Below, one piece after another: positions 1-6,546 of a stretch of 6,578 bases of DNA; within the stretch, counting starts at the first letter, position 1; every line of letters begins with the position of its first letter. Origin of the DNA: Candidatus Odinarchaeota archaeon. Its GTDB lineage: Archaea; Asgardarchaeota; JAGGXT01. A program made the position numbers and the translations under genes. Below the pieces are notes generated by a model. The model saw only the letters and a program-made list of their open reading frames with translations, did not search any database and was not told where the DNA came from. Where the stretch lies: the NCBI GenBank assembly GCA_021162905.1, contig JAGGXT010000177.1, positions 1-6,578 on the forward strand, written 5' to 3'.

Positions 1-2
1 GC

Positions 3-2363
3 TACTCTCATCTAACATTCGAGGATCATATTTTCTATGATTGGTATTACGGATATTTCCTATATAATACCACATTCTTTAACGGAACACATCTTGTGGA
101 ATTACTAGTAGCTGCTCCAAGACATTCAGAGGAAACACTTACGAATAAGGTAGTACTTAATGGAACAATATATGAACTAGGGCATGATATTCAACACTAT
201 TGGTATAAGTGTACTATTGCTTTGAAGTCCAGCTTCGAAGGCATTTATCTCACGGAGTATATAGAAGGATTAGATTACTGTCCATGTATGCCAATATTTA
301 ATATCACTTTGCCAAATGGCACTATAGTTACAGTATATCCAGCAAGAGAGTATATACTAAAGAATACGACTTACTGGGGTTATCCTAGTGGATGGATGTT
401 AATGTCATTCCCAAACATTTGGGTACATCAAAGAACATGGGAGATCATAATAGGGTTGCCAAGAAAGGGAATGTGGGGTTACAGGGCTTATACTATCAAT
501 CCAGAAAATGGTGCTGTTGACTTAGATGGTGATCTATCAACAACTGATGATCAGTTCTATATTAAGAGAGTACATATGGAGACAAGCTACTTCGAAAGAA
601 ATTCCAGTAGCATGTTTGTCTCAATATTCTGGGATCCAAATTCAACAGTTCCGGATGATGAGCTAGTAGTAACTGCATGGATGGGTATTGCTACTCACAG
701 CTGGAGAACTGAGTGGAATGAAACATTCTTCTGGTACTATCCAAATGGTACTTTAGTCTCCAGAGAAACTCTAGAATGGATAAATAGCACAATAATTGAT
801 CCCGATACTGGTGAACCCTTGCCTGGATATTGGGAGCTCGCAATTTATATGAGAAACTATACATGGGAAGATGTGGTCAGAGAGGCCGAAGAACGTGGAT
901 GGGATTGGATAACAGATGAACCAGTAACATGGACATGGCTATGGTTTGGCATTGAGGAGCACTACTGGGGTGTCTGGTACAATGAAACAACAGGTGATAT
1001 CTCATCGGCTGGTGTAAGGCTAAGATACGAATTTGCGGGCTTGATGATTTATAATGATACGGACAGTGATGGACTAATGGACATAGAAATTTCAGGATAT
1101 GAGGTCACAAGCTCTGAGATAACTCATTACTTCATACCAACCAGTGTAAGTAAAGTTATCTTCACTACACCAGGAGCTGCATATAATGTCACAAATACTA
1201 CTGGTGCACTAGACTTACCATTAGATGCCGAAGTTACATTTGGTATTGAATACCTTGATGTTGAAGGAAGAACAATGCCATTCTTTGGTGGATATGGTTA
1301 CTGGGACTGGTGGGGCACAGTACCAAGTGGCAGCGATTTTGAATCATTTGATGAGAGACCAACCGACGTTTACATCGATAATTTAATGTTCCTAGTACAC
1401 TTCATGGGTAATAGCACTCCAACTGCCGAATTAGAAAACGTAACAATCCGCAGTGCAAGCATAAAGATAGATCAACATGTAGGTAACTGGGATGTTGACA
1501 TCGCTGGTGGTAGAGACGTACTCGAAAACAGAAGCTTATCAATCAACTGGTACGTATTCACAGAAACGGTAGCTGCATGGTCATTTACAATAAATGGTAC
1601 TCCCGTTGATAACAATGAAATCGTATCTTCATTATACTACCAGATTGGCGTAGGATCATACAGGTTAGCTGAAATCAAAATGGGTGAAACATACGTCTGG
1701 GGCAAGAATACATCAAAACCATATGATATATTCAGTCAGACAGTGCCACTAGATACGTTCGTTGTTGCATACGTATCAGAAAGTGGAAACTCCACAGTAA
1801 GTGGTTGGGCAATTACTTCAACTATGTACTTCCTAAGTGTTGGCTTTCCAAAATGGGATGGCTTCTATGTATACAATGATCCTGAAACAGTCGTATATCT
1901 AGGTTCTAGAGTCGGTTATGTGCCTGGAATGCCAGATTCTACAGGGCCAATAATTAGTGATGTCACAATAGAACCTGAAAGGCCAGGCCCCGGAGATACA
2001 GTAACAGTTAGATTTTCAGCATACGATCCAGAGTCTGGCGTTGCGGGAGTTGAAGTATTATACTCCGTAAATGATGGAGACAATGTGAGCGTTCCAGTTA
2101 CTCCATTAGAAAACAACTTCTATGAGGCTGTCCTTGGATCATTTAACGCTGGTGATATTGTAAAGGTATACATACTTGCATGGAACACATATGGCGTAAA
2201 GAGCTATCATGTAATTCAAATAACAATCTCTGAGGTCCAGCCAACGGGACCTGGAGGTCCACCACCCGGTGTTCCAATACCTCTACTAATAGCCGTATCT
2301 GCAATAATAGTTATCATAGCGATAATCGTAATGAAGAAACGCAAAAAGACACCAAAGTTTTAA
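3..2363 (+). CDS. Large membrane-anchored surface glycoprotein, S-layer-like, 5'-truncated
   Basis: The frame is open from base 3 without a stop and reads as similar aromatic, sequon-bearing protein before the first GTG (96), so the true start lies left of the window; 786 residues are visible. Seen: 23 N-X-S/T sequons; about 30 tryptophans with WxW clusters (near 897-905, 930-947, 1302-1313); three cysteines, two as Cys-Pro-Cys at 279-287; and a DTDSDGLMD loop at 1056-1082 resembling dockerin or thrombospondin-3 calcium sites. A roughly 100-residue Ig-like beta domain at 1944-2238 carries the 'DPESGV' turn common in archaeal and bacterial surface proteins. It is followed by a Pro/Gly-rich stalk (about 2238-2280), one hydrophobic helix (2277-2333) and a Lys/Arg-rich tail. 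This is the usual layout of an exported, N-glycosylated archaeal envelope protein with its bulk outside and its tail in the cytoplasm. The signal peptide is not visible. An S-layer, adhesin or sugar/protein-binding role is inferred only; I recognise no catalytic motif. A T-rich tract follows the stop. Confidence 0.85.
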   Translation, partial: YSHLTFEDHIFYDWYYGYFLYNTTFFNGTHLVELLVAAPRHSEETLTNKVVLNGTIYELGHDIQHYWYKCTIALKSSFEGIYLTEYIEGLDYCPCMPIFNITLPNGTIVTVYPAREYILKNTTYWGYPSGWMLMSFPNIWVHQRTWEIIIGLPRKGMWGYRAYTINPENGAVDLDGDLSTTDDQFYIKRVHMETSYFERNSSSMFVSIFWDPNSTVPDDELVVTAWMGIATHSWRTEWNETFFWYYPNGTLVSRETLEWINSTIIDPDTGEPLPGYWELAIYMRNYTWEDVVREAEERGWDWITDEPVTWTWLWFGIEEHYWGVWYNETTGDISSAGVRLRYEFAGLMIYNDTDSDGLMDIEISGYEVTSSEITHYFIPTSVSKVIFTTPGAAYNVTNTTGALDLPLDAEVTFGIEYLDVEGRTMPFFGGYGYWDWWGTVPSGSDFESFDERPTDVYIDNLMFLVHFMGNSTPTAELENVTIRSASIKIDQHVGNWDVDIAGGRDVLENRSLSINWYVFTETVAAWSFTINGTPVDNNEIVSSLYYQIGVGSYRLAEIKMGETYVWGKNTSKPYDIFSQTVPLDTFVVAYVSESGNSTVSGWAITSTMYFLSVGFPKWDGFYVYNDPETVVYLGSRVGYVPGMPDSTGPIISDVTIEPERPGPGDTVTVRFSAYDPESGVAGVEVLYSVNDGDNVSVPVTPLENNFYEAVLGSFNAGDIVKVYILAWNTYGVKSYHVIQITISEVQPTGPGGPPPGVPIPLLIAVSAIIVIIAIIVMKKRKKTPKF

Positions 2364-2396
2364 CTTTTTTATTATTTTTATTTTTTATATTTGAGA
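2364..2396 (+). terminator. T-rich archaeal-type terminator after the surface protein gene
   Basis: Immediately after the TAA stop the + strand carries successive T runs (six, five and six Ts broken by A or AT). Archaeal RNA polymerase terminates at oligo-T tracts without needing a hairpin, and no strong stem is seen here. The position directly after the stop and before a new promoter supports termination of the surface protein transcript. Confidence 0.6.
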
Positions 2397-2436
2397 TTTG
2401 TAAAATAAAGCTTAGTTTTTTGGTATAATTAAATTA

Positions 2437-2450
2437 TTATATTTAAAACT
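2437..2450 (+). promoter_or_regulatory. Candidate TATA box for the polytopic longin-domain gene
   Basis: The stretch TTATATTTAAAACT matches the archaeal TATA-box pattern, with an A-rich segment just upstream (2428-2433) where a BRE would sit. A start site about 25 bases downstream, near 2470, would give a leader of about 20 bases, long enough to hold the GGGGTG ribosome binding site. A second AT-rich stretch at 2461-2470 (ACTTAAAATA) could serve instead but would make the message nearly leaderless, which fits poorly with the strong ribosome binding site. Inferred from position and composition. Confidence 0.5.
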
Positions 2451-2478
2451 CCATATTGTAACTTAAAATAATAGCTAA

Positions 2479-2484
2479 GGGGTG
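2479..2484 (+). promoter_or_regulatory. Ribosome binding site GGGGTG of the polytopic membrane protein
   Basis: GGGGTG ends five bases before the ATG at 2490. The GGTG core pairs with the archaeal 16S 3' end (GGATCACCTCC). It fixes the start of this gene and sets the pattern used to choose starts for the two downstream genes. Confidence 0.75.
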
Positions 2485-2489
2485 CTTTT

Positions 2490-4661
2490 ATGAGTTTAAT
2501 AGACTCTATAGTCTCTTTAACTGTTGTGTTTCTCCCACTGATTGTAATATTTGGTATATATTTAATAGCAGTCCCAACAAGATTTAGTGGTTTCGTTAAG
2601 CGAGTATTGCTTGCATTTATTGCGTTCTGGTTTTTATATCAGTTTTCACCAGCTATAATATTCTACTCAATTGGCGTACCAGTGTATGTAATTTTCTATG
2701 GTGCTAATACTTTTCAAAGTTGGAGCTACGTTTTTGTTTTGGTATTCATGCAAGCCTTATTATCATTAATTTATATTGCTTGGTACCCGATATTTTTATT
2801 CTCATTTGCATTCTTCTTAGCTCCATTTATCTCAATTCTCATTTTAGCATTAGTAGTAAAGCCGAAAAACTTGAAAGATGTCTCATTTTGGATAGATCTT
2901 AAGGAAAGATTAAAAGAGGAAGGCTTTAAAGACGAGAAAGAGTTACTAAAATTATTAATTGCTTTACTTCCCGTATCTCTCTACTTTCTAACAACGTTAC
3001 TTAGAATATTTGGGATTATTCCCTCCTTAGAGAGTTTAGGTTGGGTATTAGAAGTTTACCTTGTCTATCTCTTAGCTTTCCTAACATCTGTGCAAATTCT
3101 ATATACGGCAAGAGTCTACTTTAAAGATAGATTTATAGGTGATTCCATAAGGCAAAAAACCTTTAACAATTTGTTGTCGATAAGTATTGTTTTGTCAATT
3201 ATAAGCTTAATTGCATTTATTCAGGTCTATCCTGAGTCAATTTATCTCTTTGTATATTTCTCAATGTACTACAGTATGGCCGTAATTATCTTTCTATGTT
3301 TTTACAGGTATCTTGAACTCGCATCGATTTATTTTTTGTCAAAAATCCTTATCTTCATAAAGGAGAAGAGGTTAGTGCTTTCTAGATTAAGCACAAGGGG
3401 GCTTCTTGTAAGCATAATAATTGGTATTGCTGGTGCTATGCTTTCGTTTGTTTATCAAAACCTTTTAGTTACGGCTTACTGGAGAAGTATACGAAATAGT
3501 TTTAATCTGTATCTCAGTATGGGCTCTCCAGAGGCTAGACCAATACTCTCCATACTAACAGTTCTTCTTGAATTTATACTGTTAGCAAACCTTCAGAACT
3601 TCTTCGACTACTTAATGATAATATTTGTTGTCATGTACATAAGTGTGCATAAGCTAAATACTCGTCCGCTTTTACCAGCTTTAGCAGCTGGAATTGTAAA
3701 AGCCATTAATGAGAAGATTATATATTTTCTAATACATGGTCCTGAAGCACGATTAGCCATTTGGGTATCTTCTGTCTTTAGCATAGTTATTATGGGTCCC
3801 TCGCAATATTATATCATACGCTTTGCGTTCATAGTTATCGATCTATCTCAGATTCCTGCTGCTGCATATCTGCTTGAACCATTTGATGTCATAAGTATTT
3901 TAGGAGCTATTGTTATCCTTTCTTCCTTATCGTATATAATCTCAGGGGACGTATTTCAAATAACTTTGATAGAAGAAGGAAAGCGAACAAGATTCTTATG
4001 TAGAGTATCGAAAGAGCAAATAATTGATAGGGTAGTTGAGGATGAACTTAAATTGATGGTAGTTAAAAGTTCAGAGATTCCAGAGGAGCTAGTAAAAGAC
4101 GAGGTAATTAATAAAGTTTTCAACATCTTAAAAGACTCTCCAAAGAGCCTTAAAATGATTAAGGAAACAATAGATGTTGAGGAACAAGCATTACTCAATG
4201 CCGTGAAAAAGCTTTTTGAATCGAACTTAATAGGCTATCTTGATTGTGAGTTGAAATTGTCCTTGCCGGCCACTTTTGTTGATGGTATATATGTTGTAAA
4301 TACGAACGGTCTTTCAATTTTTAGCCAAACATTTGGACGTATACAAGTAGATCCTGTTCTGGTAAGTGGTATGTTATCCGCTATTACAAGCTTTGTGAAA
4401 GAGACAACAAAAAGCACCCAATACCTTAAAACTATAGATCACGGAGATGTTGTACTAATGATAGAATATAATCCAAAATTCTTTGTTACGATACTAACTA
4501 ACAAAGAAACGCCTGAACTTAGGATGAAATTAAAGAAATTTGTTGAAGAGTTCGATAAAAAATATGGTAGCCAGATTCGGGAAGGTGTAGTCATCCTAGA
4601 GAAGTTCCAAGACGCTACACAATTAGTAAAAGAAATCTTTGCAGAAGAAATTCCCTCATAA
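2490..4661 (+). CDS. Polytopic membrane protein with cytosolic winged-helix and longin-like domains
   Basis: 723 residues; I recognise no named family for the whole protein. Residues 7-485 are hydrophobic with about 12-14 probable membrane helices (for example 7-28, 37-60, 78-98, 101-124, 151-172, 184-206, 228-247, 251-272, 303-322, 352-386, 465-484). Charged, probably cytosolic loops lie near 124-150 and 286-302. A soluble tail follows. Residues about 490-530 are a short beta-rich linker. Residues about 535-590 look like a winged helix, with 'DSPKSLKMIKETIDVEEQAL' as the helix-turn-helix and a GYLD strand ending. Residues about 593-718 have predicted order beta-beta-alpha-beta-beta-beta-alpha-alpha, as in longin domains, beginning 'DGIYVVNTNGLSIFSQTFG' with a long helix after DPVLVSG. 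Longin and roadblock folds are known as GTPase- and trafficking-linked modules in eukaryotes and several archaea. A membrane receptor, scaffold or transporter whose tail binds a small GTPase is inference. ATG 2490 is set by GGGGTG. The stop lies 29 bases before the chosen start of the primase-like gene. Confidence 0.85.
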   Translation: MSLIDSIVSLTVVFLPLIVIFGIYLIAVPTRFSGFVKRVLLAFIAFWFLYQFSPAIIFYSIGVPVYVIFYGANTFQSWSYVFVLVFMQALLSLIYIAWYPIFLFSFAFFLAPFISILILALVVKPKNLKDVSFWIDLKERLKEEGFKDEKELLKLLIALLPVSLYFLTTLLRIFGIIPSLESLGWVLEVYLVYLLAFLTSVQILYTARVYFKDRFIGDSIRQKTFNNLLSISIVLSIISLIAFIQVYPESIYLFVYFSMYYSMAVIIFLCFYRYLELASIYFLSKILIFIKEKRLVLSRLSTRGLLVSIIIGIAGAMLSFVYQNLLVTAYWRSIRNSFNLYLSMGSPEARPILSILTVLLEFILLANLQNFFDYLMIIFVVMYISVHKLNTRPLLPALAAGIVKAINEKIIYFLIHGPEARLAIWVSSVFSIVIMGPSQYYIIRFAFIVIDLSQIPAAAYLLEPFDVISILGAIVILSSLSYIISGDVFQITLIEEGKRTRFLCRVSKEQIIDRVVEDELKLMVVKSSEIPEELVKDEVINKVFNILKDSPKSLKMIKETIDVEEQALLNAVKKLFESNLIGYLDCELKLSLPATFVDGIYVVNTNGLSIFSQTFGRIQVDPVLVSGMLSAITSFVKETTKSTQYLKTIDHGDVVLMIEYNPKFFVTILTNKETPELRMKLKKFVEEFDKKYGSQIREGVVILEKFQDATQLVKEIFAEEIPS

Positions 4662-4674
4662 TTTTATTATTTTA
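4662..4674 (+). promoter_or_regulatory. Short T/A-rich gap between the membrane protein and primase-like genes
   Basis: TTTTATTATTTTA directly follows the stop of the membrane protein gene. It could act as a weak oligo-T terminator or be AT-rich spacer. It is too close to the next start to be a normally spaced TATA box for it. Its T runs are shorter than those after the surface protein gene, so read-through into the next gene is plausible. Confidence 0.25.
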
Positions 4675-4680
4675 TGTAGC

Positions 4681-4684
4681 GGTG
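4681..4684 (+). promoter_or_regulatory. GGTG ribosome binding site favouring the TTG 4691 start
   Basis: GGTG lies six bases before TTG 4691, the same core and nearly the same spacing as at the ATG starts at 2490 and 5680. The alternative GTG start at 4682 lies inside this GGTG and has no Shine-Dalgarno sequence before it. The choice changes the protein by three residues only. Confidence 0.5.
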
Positions 4685-4690
4685 TTTGAG

Positions 4691-5626
4691 TTGATAAATT
4701 TAAATGAATATTACAATAGAGACGGTGTTCTTAAAGAAATTGTTGATTTTTCAAAAAATAGATGGCTTGCAATACATTGTGAACAAAAAACTAAAGAGGG
4801 CGGTCGCATTCTTATCAGGTATATTAGAAAAAATGTCCCACTTACAATAAAAACAGAAACTGATCTAAAGAATATAATGAAGCAGTTTGAAAAATTAAAA
4901 CCAAGAACAATATATGCAACAGCAAACGTTTATAAAGATCTATCTTCACGTCAAAAAGTCATGGATTATTTTAATAACGTGATTGCTAGGACTCCAACGT
5001 GGGACATAGACAGCATCATTGATAATTGGAAGTATACAATAGAAGTCGCCAAGGCTATCGCTAATGAGTTAGATAAGGAAGGGGTCTCTGACTCTGTATA
5101 TTTCATATGGTCTGGGAATGGACTTCATGTTCACATACATGAGCAAGCATTTTCTAAAGAGTTGTATCTTCGTATAAACCCTATTGATGTTGGATATGCT
5201 GTAGTAGAGTATATTACTAAAAGAATAATGAAATATGTCCATGAAATAAATTTAAAAGTAAAGAATACTTCAAAACCAATAAAGGTTGAAAATTTGATGG
5301 ACCCGCAAAGAGTGTTTACTGTGCCAATGAGTTTACATCGGGAGTTAAATGTATCAACCATCGCACTAAAAGTGAATGATCTAGAAAATTTTGATATTTC
5401 TTGGCTAAATCCTAAAAATCCTAAGAGTAACAAAGATTGGAGAAAATATACAGTCGGAGAGGCAGATAATCTAGCAGAAAAGGCTTATTCTGTTGTTGGT
5501 CCGTATATGTTTAAGTTACAAAAAGGTAGGCGAAAATCAAAATATGGTATGCGTAAAATAACATCAATTATTGAAAGTGCTATGCAAGAAGCACTAAAAT
5601 TTGAAGAAAAGAGAAAGAAACAATAA
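4691..5626 (+). CDS. Archaeo-eukaryotic primase (AEP) superfamily protein, PriS-like, lacking a zinc knuckle
   Basis: 311 residues from TTG 4691 (314 from GTG 4682). AEP enzymes make primers or extend DNA/RNA using two metal ions. The motifs appear in order: motif I W-D-I-D, with D105 and D107 as metal ligands; motif II S-G-N-G-L-H-V-H, residues 141-148; and motif III around D204 in MDPQRVFTVP, followed by M-S-L-H (H216). The last resembles the PriS segment D..RLIRLPGSLHGKTG. All catalytic residues look present, so an active enzyme is predicted. Unlike replicative PriS, the segment between motifs I and II is short (about 33 residues) and has no cysteine; the protein has one cysteine in all, near residue 30, so the PriS zinc-binding module is missing. 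The C-terminus is Lys/Arg-rich, which would suit nucleic-acid binding. No helicase, PriL or ligase gene is adjacent. A repair or lesion-bypass primase-polymerase, or a primase captured from a mobile element, are both possible; the role is not settled by sequence alone. Confidence 0.82.
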   Translation: MINLNEYYNRDGVLKEIVDFSKNRWLAIHCEQKTKEGGRILIRYIRKNVPLTIKTETDLKNIMKQFEKLKPRTIYATANVYKDLSSRQKVMDYFNNVIARTPTWDIDSIIDNWKYTIEVAKAIANELDKEGVSDSVYFIWSGNGLHVHIHEQAFSKELYLRINPIDVGYAVVEYITKRIMKYVHEINLKVKNTSKPIKVENLMDPQRVFTVPMSLHRELNVSTIALKVNDLENFDISWLNPKNPKSNKDWRKYTVGEADNLAEKAYSVVGPYMFKLQKGRRKSKYGMRKITSIIESAMQEALKFEEKRKKQ

Positions 5627-5666
5627 AAGATAGAAGTAATGTTAAATCAAAGAAAAGAAATAATAT

Positions 5667-5673
5667 GATGGTG
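5667..5673 (+). promoter_or_regulatory. GATGGTG ribosome binding site deciding the GNAT start
   Basis: GATGGTG ends six bases before ATG 5680. In-frame ATGs at 5665 and 5668 and a GTG at 5671 overlap or precede this site and have only A-rich sequence without a Shine-Dalgarno upstream. They are better read as part of the ribosome binding site than as starts. Confidence 0.6.
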
Positions 5674-5679
5674 TTAAAA

Positions 5680-6546
5680 ATGGAATACCTAATAGAATTT
5701 GTTCAACCGAGTAAGAAGGAGCTTGAAGAAATCCTCGATATACGTATGAAGATGGGTAGGCTTGACAATAAAGATCGTTTTCGCAATTTTCTAGAAAAAA
5801 GTAATGTAATTGTAAGGGTTATTAAGGTTAACAACAATTTTGCTGGATATTTTATTGTCAATATATGGAAGCCAATGTATGGAAGTATATATGAAATGAG
5901 TTTTTTGAATAGATACTTTAATGAAGACGTATATAAAAGTGCAATGGTTCATGTGATAAATCTTCTTAAAGAGAAGGGTTGTAAGTACGTATCTATAATT
6001 CTTCAGTATGATGAAAAGTATCAGTTTGAAGTTTTGCAGAATATAGGTTTTGAAATTGAAAATGAAATCTTTCGCTATGAAAAAACTGATTTTTCCTTAT
6101 TTCCGCGTGAGAATAAAAATGTTTTAGTAATGCCTGCTGCGGAATGCGACATAGAAAAAATCCTGGAGATAGATCGTCACTGTTTTTCTGAATCAGAGCA
6201 ACTAAATCAGAATATTTTAAAAGAAACATTGCATCATAGTAGAGGTGAATCTTTTCTCATGGTAGCTAGGCTTAATTACAATATTGTTGGTTTTGCATGG
6301 TGTAGTATTTTTTCTCAAAAAAGAGTAGGCTATATCGTAAGAATCGCGGTGCATCCCAAATATCATGGCATGGGAATTGGCACCAGGTTACTTAATTCAT
6401 GTATAACTTGGCTGAAAGAACAAGGTGCTAGTAAAATATTTCTCAGGGTGATAAGTAAAAACATTGCTGCACAAAGATTTTTTGAAAAATTCGGATTCAG
6501 AAGGGTTGGCATAGAATATATGCTTGTAAAAAAGCTGGCAATATAA
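5680..6546 (+). CDS. Tandem GNAT-family N-acetyltransferase, RimI-like C-terminal domain
   Basis: 288 residues from ATG 5680, chosen because GATGGTG precedes it by six bases; ATG 5665 would add five residues. GNAT enzymes move acetyl from acetyl-CoA to an amine. The C-terminal domain (about 147-288) has the full signature: a beta-strand ending I-A-V-H-P (222-226), then K-Y-H-G-M-G-I-G-T (227-235) as the pyrophosphate-binding loop of motif A, and N261 with A-A-Q-R-F-F-E-K-F-G-F in motif B, as in RimI-like acetyltransferases. The N-terminal domain (about 1-137) follows the same fold order and ends in a 'LQNIGFE' motif-B-like element, but where motif A should be it reads MSFLNRYFNEDVYKS, with no Q/RxxGxG/A loop. 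It is therefore probably a non-catalytic GNAT copy that shapes the substrate site. The substrate (protein N-terminus, lysine or small amine) is unknown. The gene begins 53 bases after the primase-like gene with no T-run terminator between, so co-transcription is plausible. Confidence 0.88.
   Translation: MEYLIEFVQPSKKELEEILDIRMKMGRLDNKDRFRNFLEKSNVIVRVIKVNNNFAGYFIVNIWKPMYGSIYEMSFLNRYFNEDVYKSAMVHVINLLKEKGCKYVSIILQYDEKYQFEVLQNIGFEIENEIFRYEKTDFSLFPRENKNVLVMPAAECDIEKILEIDRHCFSESEQLNQNILKETLHHSRGESFLMVARLNYNIVGFAWCSIFSQKRVGYIVRIAVHPKYHGMGIGTRLLNSCITWLKEQGASKIFLRVISKNIAAQRFFEKFGFRRVGIEYMLVKKLAI

Noticed and set aside
96..98. GTG as the start of the surface protein
   Set aside because: The frame is open back to base 3 and codes for the same aromatic, sequon-bearing kind of sequence, with no ribosome binding site before the GTG; it is an internal valine.
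1916..2116. Antisense reading frame inside the surface protein gene
   Set aside because: Short, low-complexity Ser/Thr/Pro product wholly opposite a convincing domain; a shadow frame.
2720..2902. Small + strand frame inside the membrane protein gene
   Set aside because: Frame-shifted shadow of hydrophobic codons; no separate ribosome binding site, and it lies wholly within a well-supported gene.
3956..4417. Two antisense frames (3956-4198 and 4235-4417) opposite the wHTH/longin-like region
   Set aside because: Low-complexity Ser/Thr-rich products with no recognisable motif, opposite a coding region with clear domain structure.
4266..4643. Roadblock/LC7 domain as a specific label for the C-terminus of the membrane protein
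   Set aside because: Roadblock domains begin with a helix before the first beta hairpin; here the hairpin comes first and two helices end the domain, which fits longin better. The two are related, so the label stays 'longin-like'.
5131..5433. 100-residue antisense frame opposite the primase-like gene
   Set aside because: Phe/Ser/Thr-rich product typical of a reversed AT-rich gene; it overlaps the catalytic motifs on the real strand.
4691..5626. Calling this gene priS, the replicative primase small subunit
   Set aside because: The motifs are AEP-like, but the zinc-binding cysteines and the longer motif I-II insertion of PriS are missing, so the symbol would overclaim.
5993..6229. Antisense frame opposite the GNAT gene
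   Set aside because: No motif and fully contained in the acetyltransferase gene.
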